Shown here: in pieces, positions 34,519 to 42,957 of the stretch | How the letters are laid out: every line of letters begins with the position of its first letter | How positions within the stretch are numbered: position 1 is the stretch's first letter | Origin: Blastococcus sp. | Lineage (GTDB): Bacteria > Actinomycetota > Actinomycetes > Mycobacteriales > Geodermatophilaceae | Direction of reading: 5' to 3' | NCBI GenBank assembly: GCA_025465355.1 | Contig: JAODNN010000049.1 | Coordinates: 1-54,761 of the forward strand | Length of the DNA: 54,761 bases | Notes under the pieces: model-generated | What the model saw: only the letters and a program-made list of their open reading frames with translations | The model's database searches: none | What the model was told of the DNA's origin: nothing | Position numbers and translations under genes: made by a program

Positions 34519-36929
34519 AGGTCGATACGGAACATGCCGCGGCCGTGCGTGACCGCCGTCAGCGTCTCGCCCATCCACAGCAGTTGGTCGACAGAAACGT
34601 TGGCCGGCCCGTCGTTCGCCGGTGACCAGTGCGCGCCGTCGTCCTCGCTGGCGAAGACGCCTACCTCCGTGCCGAGGTAGATGCGGTCGCGCCGGCGCGG
34701 GTGGATGGCCACGGCCCGGACAGGCGCCGTCGGGAGACCGGACGACGGCGGGGACCAGTCGACTCCGCCGTCGCGGGTGACCCAGACATTGTCCGAGAGG
34801 TAGCCGCCGAAGGCGACGTAGACCGTGTCGGGATCTGACGGGTCGACGGTGATGCAGGTGCAGTAGCGCTGCGGCGTCAGGGGGCTCGGTCCCGAGACGC
34901 CGACGCGCTGCCAGGTAGGAGCCGCCGCCGTCCCGTTCGTGGTCCGAAAGACCATCCCGTTGCGGTGCCCGACCCACACCTGGTCCGAGTCGGTGCCGGC
35001 GACCGTGATCGCGCTGATCGCCGAGCCCGCACTCGGCTTGATCGGGGCCCACCGCGGCCCGGACGTCGGGGTGTTGGCCCGCTTCGCGTCATCCGTGCGC
35101 CACAGCTGAAGCCCCCCGGCGAGCATCCGCGCCGGCTGAGCAGGGTCCAGAAGGAAGGGGGCGATGAACAGGGCCTGGCGCGAGAACGCATCGGGGATCT
35201 GGAACGGAACGGGCTTCCAGTCCCACCTCCCGATGGCCTCGTTCCAGAACTGGCCGCTGATGTAACGGTCGCCGGTCGTGTCGTCCGTCGTCCCGCCGTC
35301 GGTGTTGCGATGGATGTTGAGGAACACGTACTCGCCGTAGAACACATTCGGGTCGGTGGGATCCGCGGCGCACCATCCGCCGTCGCCGCCGAAGATCGTC
35401 GTCCACTGCTCGGTCCCCTGTGCAGGGTCGAAGCACAGCGTCCCGTTGTCCTGGGCGCCTCCGATGATCTTGCCCGTCGATACGTTGCCCGCACCGGCGT
35501 AGAACTGCGTCACGCCGTAGTTGTTGTCCAGTTCCGTCCATCCGGCCGTGTAGGGCGGGTTCGGCTCGGCGCCGACCGTGGCGAGATCACCGGTGAACAC
35601 GCCACCGTCGTTGCCGACGAAGATCGTGTGGTTCGTGACGCCGTCGTAGGCGGGATGGGAGACGATCGCGTGGTTGTCGGCGTGCGCCGAGGCCGGCGCG
35701 GCCCACCAGGTGCTGATCTCTGCGAGTGAGCCGCCGCCGTCCTGGCTGCGCCAGAGATTGATCCCACCGACGACGACGAGGTCGCGGTCGGTGGGGTCGC
35801 CGGCCCAGATCGAGTTGCCGTACCAGCCCTGGTCGCCGAGATAGGGCGCGGGCATGCCATCGGGACCGAGGGCCTTCCGGTGCTCGTATGTCTGGCCACC
35901 GTCGTCGGAGCGCCAGATCTCACCGTTCGTCGCCTGCACGGATGCATAGACGACGGCTGGATCGGCCGAGGCGTAGGCAAGTTCCACCCGCCCGGACCAC
36001 GCATCGTGGGTGGCAGCGGTCCACGTGTTCCCGCCGTCCCGGCTGAACCAGGCCTCGGCACCGTCGACGGCCCCCCCGACGGCGCGTGTGCCGTCCGCCG
36101 GATCGAAGCGGACGTCACCGACGGCGACGGCGAGAACCTGGGACCAGGTCGCCCTCGTCGCATCGTCGCTCCGGAAGATCCCCGCGCCCGTGGCGGCGAG
36201 CACCACGTCACCCGACGGTGACACGGCGATGCGGTTGACGAACTGGAAGTCCGGTGTGGCGGTGGAGCTGATCTGGGACCAGTGGACGCCGTCGGAGGTC
36301 TGGAAGATCCCGGCCCCGCGCACCGCATCGGCATTGGAGAAGCCCTCGCCGGTCCCTGCGTAGATCCGCGTCGGCTCCGACGGGTCCATGGCGATGCAGG
36401 CGCAGGCGAGGTTTGCGAGGAAGTCGTCGACCGGAGTCCACGTGACGCCGCCGTCGACCGTCGCCCACACACCACCGCCGGCGCTGGCCGCCCACAGGCG
36501 GCTCGGGTCAGCCGGGTCCACGACGATCCCCCGGGTCCGTCCGCCGATGTTTCCCGGGCCGAGCCACTCCCATGCGGAGGTCGACAGTCCCGCCAGGGAT
36601 TCCCCGGCCGGGGAGGTCCGCGGTGCGACAGGAACCCCCGCGATGGACGGCGCCGTTGCGTCGGCGAGCAACCGATCCCGGCTCGACACCGCGGCGATCA
36701 GGGCATCCGGCGCGATCCGCCCGTCGTCGTCGCGTTGCTGCTCGAGCCGGAACTGCGCGCGCAGCCGGGGCATGTCCGGGTAGTCGATCCTGCGGATGGC
36801 CCGCCGGAGCGCGGCCTCCGGGAGCCCGGCGAGGGAGTCGTTGGTCGTGCCTCGGCTCTCCCTCAGCAGATGGAGCTGCTCCACGCTGATGTTCTTGTCC
36901 CGGGCCAGGTTCTCGTCGGGGATGGGCAT
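34506..36929 (-). CDS. Large BNR/Asp-box beta-propeller protein
   Basis: The 807-residue protein starts with a polar helical region of about 110 residues (SVEQLHLLRESRGTTNDSL) followed by WEWLGPGNIGGRTRGIVVDP, a typical opening of VPS10/sialidase-like propellers. At least seven Asp-box-like turns are visible: TVDGGVTW, TSDGVHW, SRDGGNTW, SDDGGQTY, SQDGGG, TRDGGVDW and SEDDGAHW. No signal peptide or membrane segment is seen, so it looks cytosolic unless exported unconventionally. The ATG at 36929 with GAGG upstream is preferred to a GTG at 36935. It lies 34 bases after a PQQ-like propeller gene and is probably cotranscribed. Function unknown. Confidence 0.8.
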   Translation of the reverse strand: MPIPDENLARDKNISVEQLHLLRESRGTTNDSLAGLPEAALRRAIRRIDYPDMPRLRAQFRLEQQRDDDGRIAPDALIAAVSSRDRLLADATAPSIAGVPVAPRTSPAGESLAGLSTSAWEWLGPGNIGGRTRGIVVDPADPSRLWAASAGGGVWATVDGGVTWTPVDDFLANLACACIAMDPSEPTRIYAGTGEGFSNADAVRGAGIFQTSDGVHWSQISSTATPDFQFVNRIAVSPSGDVVLAATGAGIFRSDDATRATWSQVLAVAVGDVRFDPADGTRAVGGAVDGAEAWFSRDGGNTWTAATHDAWSGRVELAYASADPAVVYASVQATNGEIWRSDDGGQTYEHRKALGPDGMPAPYLGDQGWYGNSIWAGDPTDRDLVVVGGINLWRSQDGGGSLAEISTWWAAPASAHADNHAIVSHPAYDGVTNHTIFVGNDGGVFTGDLATVGAEPNPPYTAGWTELDNNYGVTQFYAGAGNVSTGKIIGGAQDNGTLCFDPAQGTEQWTTIFGGDGGWCAADPTDPNVFYGEYVFLNIHRNTDGGTTDDTTGDRYISGQFWNEAIGRWDWKPVPFQIPDAFSRQALFIAPFLLDPAQPARMLAGGLQLWRTDDAKRANTPTSGPRWAPIKPSAGSAISAITVAGTDSDQVWVGHRNGMVFRTTNGTAAAPTWQRVGVSGPSPLTPQRYCTCITVDPSDPDTVYVAFGGYLSDNVWVTRDGGVDWSPPSSGLPTAPVRAVAIHPRRRDRIYLGTEVGVFASEDDGAHWSPANDGPANVSVDQLLWMGETLTAVTHGRGMFRIDLSGV

Positions 36930-36963
36930 GATCACCTCGAACGTCGATGGGTCGGTGCATCGG

Positions 36964-37674
36964 TCACGGACGCAGACGGGGCGGCCGGCGCTCGGCCTGT
37001 TCGTCGAGCACGACCTCCCACTTCACGGCGTCCTCCGAGGGGTCCACGCCGCGGAGCACCACCGCTCCGGTGGCCGCCGGAGTGGCCAGCTCGACCCTGA
37101 GGGGTCCGAGCCGACCGTGGTCGACCACGTCGGCCGCAAGTGCCGGAACCGGGTCGGGAGCCGCGCTCCGCGTGTGCCTCTCCGCCGCGGAGGGGGGGTC
37201 GGCGCCGGTGTCGGTGACCGGCTGCAGGGATCGGGACCGCAGGTCGACGCGCACCACACCGCCGGCCTTCAGGTCGTGCTCCTCGAGGATCTCCCGGCTC
37301 GGTGCGGCACCGCCTCCGTAGCCCGAACGGAGGGCCCAACGCAGCAGGATCTGCTCACCATCGACAGCGCAGTCGAGCGAGAACGTCGTCGGGTCATCGG
37401 GGGCCGCCGGTATCGCCCCCGATGACCCGGGGACCTCCGCACTCCAGACCTCCCGTCCGTCCGCGGCATCGAGCACGACCACCGCGGGCCGGGTGAGGGC
37501 GTCCATCCGGACGGCCACCACAGCGTCCGATGTGATGGCGCACGGTCGCAGGCCACGTCCCTGCCGCCATCGGACGACGCCGGTCGTGGGATCCAGCGCG
37601 ACGAGTGCGCCGTCCCGTGTCCGCACGACGGCCAACCGGTCGTCGTCGGCGACTCCCAAGGGGATGCGCTGCAT
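36964..37674 (-). CDS. PQQ-like beta-propeller protein
   Basis: The 236-residue protein shows repeats such as LVALDPTTGVVRWRQG and VVVLDAADGREVWSAEVPG, the DxxTGxxxW pattern of PQQ-like or quinoprotein-type propeller blades. Only two to three blades are recognisable, fewer than the usual seven or eight, so it may pair with another protein or be a partial propeller. No signal peptide is seen. It precedes the Asp-box propeller gene by 34 bases on the same strand, which suggests a functional pair. The ATG at 37674 lacks a strong ribosome binding site. Confidence 0.6.
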   Translation of the reverse strand: MQRIPLGVADDDRLAVVRTRDGALVALDPTTGVVRWRQGRGLRPCAITSDAVVAVRMDALTRPAVVVLDAADGREVWSAEVPGSSGAIPAAPDDPTTFSLDCAVDGEQILLRWALRSGYGGGAAPSREILEEHDLKAGGVVRVDLRSRSLQPVTDTGADPPSAAERHTRSAAPDPVPALAADVVDHGRLGPLRVELATPAATGAVVLRGVDPSEDAVKWEVVLDEQAERRPPRLRP

Positions 37675-37909
37675 CAGATCAGCGCCCCCCGGAAAGGTCG
37701 ATCGGCGACGGGCAGGTCCGGGTGATCACGTCGTCCATGCCGCCTCCGCTCGTCGGAACCGTGCCGGGAAGCATGGCGGGCGCGCGTCACCGCTGCGTCA
37801 CGGCAACGGCGGGAGACGTTGACGCCACGGTGACGGCAGCGCGAGCAGAGTGGCACCCGGGAGATGTCCGCACCGACCTGAGCAGCGGGCACCGCGTGAA
37901 GGAGGGCCC

Positions 37910-38170
37910 GTGGAGGAGATCTTCCCGATGGCGGCCGGTCTGATCTGCGGCCTGCTCCTCGGATCCCTCACCGCCAGGCGACGGTGGGCCGGGGGCCTGG
38001 CCTTCTCGGTTCTGGCCGGTTTCCTGGCCACCGTGCTCTCCGGGGAGTGGCGGATCAGCATGGCGTTCCTGCTCGTCGACATCCCGCTCGTTGCCGGCTG
38101 CGCCACGCTCGGGGTCCTCGTCTCCCGGACGCTGGTCCTGCGGCGCTCGGAGGGCCGGCGGCCGGTCTAG
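37910..38170 (+). CDS. Small three-helix membrane protein of unknown function
   Basis: The 86-residue protein consists of three hydrophobic segments (IFPMAAGLICGLLLGSLTA, GGLAFSVLAGFLATVLS and AFLLVDIPLVAGCATLGVLV) with short basic loops and an Arg-rich C-terminus. The GTG follows AAGGAGGG by three bases. I do not recognise the family. It is divergent from the PQQ-like gene and precedes another small gene on the same strand by 88 bases. Confidence 0.65.
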   Translation: MEEIFPMAAGLICGLLLGSLTARRRWAGGLAFSVLAGFLATVLSGEWRISMAFLLVDIPLVAGCATLGVLVSRTLVLRRSEGRRPV

Positions 38171-38258
38171 GTGGGCACCCCGGCCCGCTGGGCGTCGGGC
38201 CACGGCGTGGCCGGCCGACCTGGGCAGTGCAGTTCGAAGCGAATCGAGGAGGGGTGCC

Positions 38259-38603
38259 GTGTCGCAGGCAACGACAGCCGACGTTTCTGCCGTCATCGCG
38301 CAAGCCACGGCCGACCGGAAGGTATCCAGCGCAGAATCCCTGGGCGTGCCGCGGGAGATAGCGGATCTCGTGGCGGCGGCAGGATTTCAGGCGACGACGG
38401 GCACCATCACCTTTGCCGGGCAGTACGCGACGGGCACCTACGCCGTCCAGTACAACGACCAGAACGGCGGATTCTCGTCGGAGTGGCCCCAGTGGGCGTT
38501 CGAGCTCGCGAAGGACGCACTTCTGGGGAACCGGCGGGTGTGGGTCGCCTCCAACGGCGAGCCCTTCGGGGCAAATCTGGTCTTCGTCATGATCTTCCCG
38601 TGA
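38259..38603 (+). CDS. Small hypothetical protein
   Basis: The 114-residue protein begins with a helical, Ala-rich stretch (SAVIAQATADRKVSSAESLG) and continues into a probable beta region (ATTGTITFAGQYATGTYAVQ, NRRVWVASNGEPFGANLVFV). There is no signal peptide and no Cys. The GTG has an excellent GAGGAGGGG ribosome binding site, which supports real translation. I do not recognise it. It converges on the BTAD regulator gene. Confidence 0.6.
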   Translation: MSQATTADVSAVIAQATADRKVSSAESLGVPREIADLVAAAGFQATTGTITFAGQYATGTYAVQYNDQNGGFSSEWPQWAFELAKDALLGNRRVWVASNGEPFGANLVFVMIFP

Positions 38604-38672
38604 CCGCCTCAGGGCGGGCGTGATCCCCACGTGCCGCAACTGCATCCCTCGGGTCGGAGCCGGGGGATCTGC

Positions 38673-39422
38673 TCACCGTGTCGCGCGCGGTGCCCGGGGC
38701 ACCGGCAGCCGTGCCCGGAGGAGCAAGGCGTCCATCTTCGCGCTGGGCACGACGTTCAATTCGCGGGCGAGCAGGTCGCGGAACGCTTCGTAGGCGCGCA
38801 CGGCTTCGGCAGTGTTGCCCTCGGCCAGGTGGACCTGGACGACGGCACGGTGGGCACTCTCCCTCAACGGCTCGGTATCCACGGCGGCATACGCGGCCTG
38901 GACGGCTTCGCTGTAGCGCCCGGCGCGTGCCAGCTTGTCCGCCAGCATCTCCAGCGCGTGCATCTTCAGCTGACGGAGCCGCTCACGCGCAACGAGTACC
39001 CAATCGTCGTACCAGCCGGGCAGCAACTCGCCGTGCAACCCCACCTCCGGCGTCTCGATGCCGTCGACCCGGCCCTGCGGATCCAGGACGCGCTGCGCCC
39101 AGGCGGTGAACTCGTGGACATCCACGCGCACGTCGTGTGCCAGCCCCAGCGCTCCGCCGGACACCTCCAGCAATCCCGGCACTGCTTTCTGGACCCGCCA
39201 CAGGGCCGAACGGAGGCTGCCGTGGGCGTGATCTTCGGGAACCTCCGGCCACAACTGACCGGCGATGGCGCTGCGATCGGGACGGCCGCAGAGGCTCAGA
39301 TGGGCGATGAGGCGCTGAGCGCCACGAGGAAGATCCTTCAGGGCCGTCGCCACGCCGGCGGTGCACCGTTCGATCACGAAGCCATCGAGAAGTGCCACGC
39401 GCGTCGTAGGGCCACGATCCAC
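38673..39422 (-). CDS. BTAD/SARP-like transcriptional regulator
   Basis: The 249-residue protein has an N-terminal winged-helix-like region (VALLDGFVIERC, GAQRLIAHLSLCGRPDRSAI, QLWPEVPEDHAHGSLRSALW) and a bacterial transcriptional activation domain with TPR-like helices (VDVHEFTAWAQRVLD, LRESAHRAVVQVHLAEGNTA, AYEAFRDLLARELNVVPS). It lacks the ATPase seen in large AfsR proteins. The start is uncertain because no ATG is available; GTG at 39422 has GAGGGGG eight bases upstream, and the open frame extends to 39566. It is divergent from the flavohemoglobin operon and could regulate it. Confidence 0.8.
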   Translation of the reverse strand: MDRGPTTRVALLDGFVIERCTAGVATALKDLPRGAQRLIAHLSLCGRPDRSAIAGQLWPEVPEDHAHGSLRSALWRVQKAVPGLLEVSGGALGLAHDVRVDVHEFTAWAQRVLDPQGRVDGIETPEVGLHGELLPGWYDDWVLVARERLRQLKMHALEMLADKLARAGRYSEAVQAAYAAVDTEPLRESAHRAVVQVHLAEGNTAEAVRAYEAFRDLLARELNVVPSAKMDALLLRARLPVPRAPRATR

Positions 39423-39562
39423 GGGGCAGTCCCCCTCGTCGCGCCAGCCGTCGCTCGAACCGACCCGACCAGCCGTATGTGCAGCGAGTGGGGATCGTCC
39501 CGATCCACGGCAGGACGTGTCAATCAGGTCGTGCGCCGCTACCGCGCACCGGTTTGGTCCGT

Positions 39563-39582
39563 ACACAGCGCAGCAGCTGTGT
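39563..39582. promoter_or_regulatory. Perfect dyad between the BTAD and flavohemoglobin genes
   Basis: ACACAGC (39563-39569) and GCTGTGT (39576-39582) flank GCAGCA as a perfect inverted repeat in the 292-base divergent region. It is a candidate operator for the BTAD regulator or a nitrosative-stress regulator. It does not match an NsrR or FNR consensus that I know. Confidence 0.4.
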
Positions 39583-39663
39583 CACGTCAGGGCATCGCTG
39601 CGACACGCCCGGGCGTATTTCGCATGCCTGCGATCCGGCAGATCGGGTAGCGGTGGATCAGCG

Positions 39664-39695
39664 GAACGTGACCGCTGCCAGCGGGGGGCACGTTC
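39664..39695. promoter_or_regulatory. Double dyad just upstream of the flavohemoglobin gene
   Basis: GAACGTG (39664-39670) and CACGTTC (39689-39695) enclose a second inverted repeat, CGCTGCCAGCG. It ends eight bases before the AAGGAGG ribosome binding site, so it could be an operator or an RNA hairpin in the leader. Confidence 0.45.
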
Positions 39696-39714
39696 GACTG
39701 GCGAAGGAGGACAC

Positions 39715-40968
39715 GTGCTTTCCGAGCAGTCCAGGCCCGTGATCGAGGCGACACTTCCGGTGGTCGCGGACAACATCGAGGAGATCGCGACCCGCTTCTA
39801 CGTCCACCTCTTCGGTGAACATCCCGAACTGTTCGATGGCGTCTTCAACCGGGGCAACCAGGCCGAACGCACCCAGCAGATGGCGCTCGCGGGGTCCGTG
39901 GCGGTGTTCGCCAGTTCCCTGGTCAAGGCGCCCGAACAGATCCCGGAGCAGTTGCTCTCGCGCGTCGCACACAAGCACGCCTCCCTGGGGATCACTCCCC
40001 CTCAGTACGACGTGGTCCACGACAACCTGTTCTGGGCCATCGTCGACGTCCTCGGCGATGCCGTCACGCCCGAGGTCGCCGCCGCGTGGGACGAGGTCTA
40101 CTGGCTGATGGCCTACGCGCTGATCAACCAGGAGCGCGGGCTCTACAGCGCCCGCGGCGTGCGAGCGGAGACGGTCTGGCGCGAGTGGGAGGTCGTCGAG
40201 AAGGTCCAGGAGACCGACGACGTCGTGACGTTCCGGGTGCGCCGCACCGACGACCGACTGGTGAAGACCTCGCTGCCCGGCCAGTACGTGACGGCGAACG
40301 TGCTGATGCCCGACGGTGTCCGTCAACCCCGCCAGTACAGCCTCACCGCGGCGGACGACGGTGAGCACCGCCAGTTCGCCGTCAAACGGGTGGCCGGCGA
40401 CGGCAAGCCACCCGGGGAGGTTTCCACCCTGCTCGTCGACAGGGTGGGGGTGGGTGATCGGCTGACTCTGTCGCTGCCTTTCGGGGACGTCGTCCTGGAC
40501 GACTCCGGACGCCCGGTGGTCTTCGCCAGCGCCGGCATCGGCATCGCCCCCATGGCGGGCATGTTGTCGCACCTGAGGACGGCCGGCTCACACCTGCCCG
40601 TCACCCTCCTGCACGCGGATGTCGACGAGAAGTCCTTCGCGCTGCGCCGGCAGGTGATCGACGACGTCGGCGCGCTGCCCAATGCGAGCGTGCACGTCTG
40701 GTACGAGCGTGGCCCGGACAGCACGCTGCCCGTCGAGGTTCATGCGGGCAGGATGAACCTCGACGAGGTCAAGCTCCCGGACGCCGCCGGCTACTACCTG
40801 TGCGGTCCGGTCCCCTTCATGCAGGCCGTCCGCAGCGCCCTCATCGATCGGGGCGTGCCCCCGCGTGACATCCAGTACGAGGTGTTCGGCCCCGATCTGT
40901 GGCAGGCCGACTTCGCCTCCGAGGAGATGCCGGGCGCGAGCGACCACCACCTCCCCGTGCCCGGCTGA
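39715..40968 (+). CDS. hmp: Flavohemoglobin (nitric oxide dioxygenase)
   Basis: The 417-residue protein oxidises NO to nitrate using O2 and NAD(P)H. The globin domain (about residues 1-140) has Tyr29 in ATRFYVHLF (B10), a distal Gln around residue 54 and the proximal His near residue 88 in RVAHKHASLGI. The FAD domain has RQYSLT and the NAD domain has GIGIAPMAGM and YYLCGPVPFM, with C-terminal YEVFGP. All key residues of Hmp are present. GTG at 39715 follows AAGGAGG. It is the first gene of an operon with a second globin-reductase and a DivIVA-like gene. Confidence 0.95.
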   Translation: MLSEQSRPVIEATLPVVADNIEEIATRFYVHLFGEHPELFDGVFNRGNQAERTQQMALAGSVAVFASSLVKAPEQIPEQLLSRVAHKHASLGITPPQYDVVHDNLFWAIVDVLGDAVTPEVAAAWDEVYWLMAYALINQERGLYSARGVRAETVWREWEVVEKVQETDDVVTFRVRRTDDRLVKTSLPGQYVTANVLMPDGVRQPRQYSLTAADDGEHRQFAVKRVAGDGKPPGEVSTLLVDRVGVGDRLTLSLPFGDVVLDDSGRPVVFASAGIGIAPMAGMLSHLRTAGSHLPVTLLHADVDEKSFALRRQVIDDVGALPNASVHVWYERGPDSTLPVEVHAGRMNLDEVKLPDAAGYYLCGPVPFMQAVRSALIDRGVPPRDIQYEVFGPDLWQADFASEEMPGASDHHLPVPG

Positions 40969-41044
40969 CTGGCCGGCCCCAGTCCCAAATCTCCTTCATC
41001 CGACCGCGCGCATGCCGGATGGAGACCATCCTGAGGAGGCGCGC

Positions 41045-42184
41045 GTGGACATCCCCGCGATGCGGGCCAACTTCGGCAAGGCGGCGGCCACCGGGGACGA
41101 GGCCCCGCTGTACTTCTACTCGCACCTGTTCCTGAGCCATCCCGAGACCAGGGCGATGTTCCCGGTCTCGATGGCGCATCAGCGCGACCGGTTGTTCACC
41201 GCCCTCGGAGACGTCGTGGCGCGTGTCGATGACCTCGATTCGCTCGTACCGATCCTGCAGCAACTCGGCCGCGACCACCGCAAGTTCGGGACGCTCGCAG
41301 CTCACTACCCGGCTGTGGGCGCGAGCCTGCTGGCCACGCTCGAGCACTTCGACGACGAGTGGACCCCGGAGCTCGCGAAGGACTGGACCGAGGCCTACAC
41401 CCTCGTCTCGCAGGTGATGATCGAGGCCGCGGACGAGGCCGCGGGGCAGCCCGCGTGGTGGGACGCCGCTGTCGTCGCGCACGAGCGCCGCACCATCGAC
41501 GTCGCCGTTCTGCGGGTGCGGCCGCGCACGCCGCTGCCGTACGCGGCAGGGCAGTCGGTGTCCCTGGAGACGGACCTGCGCCCACGGCTCTGGCGCTACT
41601 ACTCGCCGGCGAACGCCCCGCGACCGGACGGACTGCTGGAGTTCCACGTCAAGGCCCGCGACGGCGGGCCGGTCAGTTCGGCCCTGGTGCGGCGGGTCGG
41701 TGTCGGCGACGTCCTGCGTCTGGGACCGCCCATGGGCCACCTGGCCCTGGACCCCGAATCCGATCGCGACCTCCTGCTGGTCGCCGGTGGCATGGGACTG
41801 GCCCCGATGAAAGCGCTGCTCGACCAGGTCGCGCGGCAGGGCCCGTCCCGGCGCGTGGACCTGTTCGTCGGATTCCGCACCGAGGACCACGTGTACGACG
41901 CTCCCGAACTGCGCCGGTTGGAGCAGGAGCATCCGTGGTTGACCGTGACCGTGGCCGTCTCCCACGACAAGAACTCGTCCCTGGCGCAAGGGGACGTGGG
42001 CGAGGTGGTCATGCGCCATGGACCGTGGCTGAGCCGGGAGGTGTTCGTGGCAGGGCCCGCCCCGATGGTGGACGACACTGTCAGTCGACTGCTTCGCGAC
42101 GGCGTACCGCGCCAGCGGCTGCACAGCGAGATCTTCGCCCCGAGCCGACCGGGGCCCAGTGTTGACGGAGAGGTGACCGAATGA
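41045..42184 (+). CDS. Second globin-FAD/NAD reductase protein, divergent flavohemoglobin type
   Basis: The 379-residue protein has the same domain order as flavohemoglobin but a distinct globin: APLYFYSHLFLSHPETRAMF (Tyr25 at B10) and LGRDHRKFGTLAAHYPAVG (proximal His near 78). The FAD motif is RYYSPAN and the NAD motif VAGGMGLAPMKALL. It has much lower similarity to its upstream neighbour than two gene copies would, so it is a different subfamily, as in actinobacteria with a second flavohemoglobin-like protein. GTG at 41045 follows GAGGAGG. Its activity on NO is not assured. The stop overlaps the DivIVA-like ATG as ATGA. Confidence 0.9.
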   Translation: MDIPAMRANFGKAAATGDEAPLYFYSHLFLSHPETRAMFPVSMAHQRDRLFTALGDVVARVDDLDSLVPILQQLGRDHRKFGTLAAHYPAVGASLLATLEHFDDEWTPELAKDWTEAYTLVSQVMIEAADEAAGQPAWWDAAVVAHERRTIDVAVLRVRPRTPLPYAAGQSVSLETDLRPRLWRYYSPANAPRPDGLLEFHVKARDGGPVSSALVRRVGVGDVLRLGPPMGHLALDPESDRDLLLVAGGMGLAPMKALLDQVARQGPSRRVDLFVGFRTEDHVYDAPELRRLEQEHPWLTVTVAVSHDKNSSLAQGDVGEVVMRHGPWLSREVFVAGPAPMVDDTVSRLLRDGVPRQRLHSEIFAPSRPGPSVDGEVTE

Positions 42185-42957
42185 CCGACGGACAGGGCAT
42201 GCACGTGAGCGACGAGCGGGGGCTCACGCCCGCCGACCTGCAGAGCATGCGGTTCTCTCGTGCCTCCGTGCTGCGTCCCGGGTACGTCGAGACCGAGGTG
42301 GACCGCGTGCTGAGCCGGATGGCCGAGGAGTTGGCCCGCCTCGTCGCGGAGAAGGCGGAGCTGCGCGACCAGGTCCGCGCGCTCCAGGCGCAGATGGAGG
42401 GCATGGAGGGCGTGGTGGCGCAGCAGCCGCCGAGTGAACAGGCTCTTCGTATCCTCTCGACCGCACAGCAGACGGCGGACAACTACGTCGCGGAGGCCGA
42501 GGAGTTCAGTCGCCAGGTGACCGGTGAAGCCCGCGCCGAGTACGAGGAGCAGATCCGCCTGGCTCGGGAGAACGCCGGCGCGATCATCCAGGCGGCTCAG
42601 GAGGCCGCCGCGAAGATCACCGCCAATGCCACGGGTGCTCCCGAAGGCGGCCAGCGCAGCGTGGAGGAACTCGAGGAGCAGGTCGCCTATCTGAAGGCGT
42701 TCGGTCAGGCCTGCAGGGTCCAGCTGCGCTCCTACCTCGAGGCCCTGATCACCGACGTGGAGACCGAATGGGGCCGTGCTGATCCGGCCGGCCTGCCGCC
42801 GGGGGCGCCACGCCCCCTGGCCGCGCCGGCCCCACGCGGCAACACGGCGTCGTCGACGACGTTCGAAGCCAACACCGCCGCGGAGACGCCGCCCTCCGGC
42901 GAGGCCGGCAATGGCACTGTCGTGTCCGCCGCATCGGGGGCCGAGCGCAGGCCCTAG
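42181..42957 (+). CDS. DivIVA-like coiled-coil protein
   Basis: The 258-residue protein has a DivIVA-like N-terminus (LTPADLQSMRFSRASVLRPG followed by YVETEVDRVLSRMAEELARL) and a long coiled coil (about residues 45-190) interrupted by YVAEAEEFSRQVTGEARAEY, which is common in actinobacterial DivIVA/Wag31 relatives. A disordered Pro/Ala tail follows. It is shorter than the essential polar DivIVA and is unlikely to be it, given its neighbours. Coupling (ATGA) to the second globin gene suggests it places or scaffolds those enzymes near the membrane, which is inference only. Confidence 0.85.
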   Translation: MTDGQGMHVSDERGLTPADLQSMRFSRASVLRPGYVETEVDRVLSRMAEELARLVAEKAELRDQVRALQAQMEGMEGVVAQQPPSEQALRILSTAQQTADNYVAEAEEFSRQVTGEARAEYEEQIRLARENAGAIIQAAQEAAAKITANATGAPEGGQRSVEELEEQVAYLKAFGQACRVQLRSYLEALITDVETEWGRADPAGLPPGAPRPLAAPAPRGNTASSTTFEANTAAETPPSGEAGNGTVVSAASGAERRP

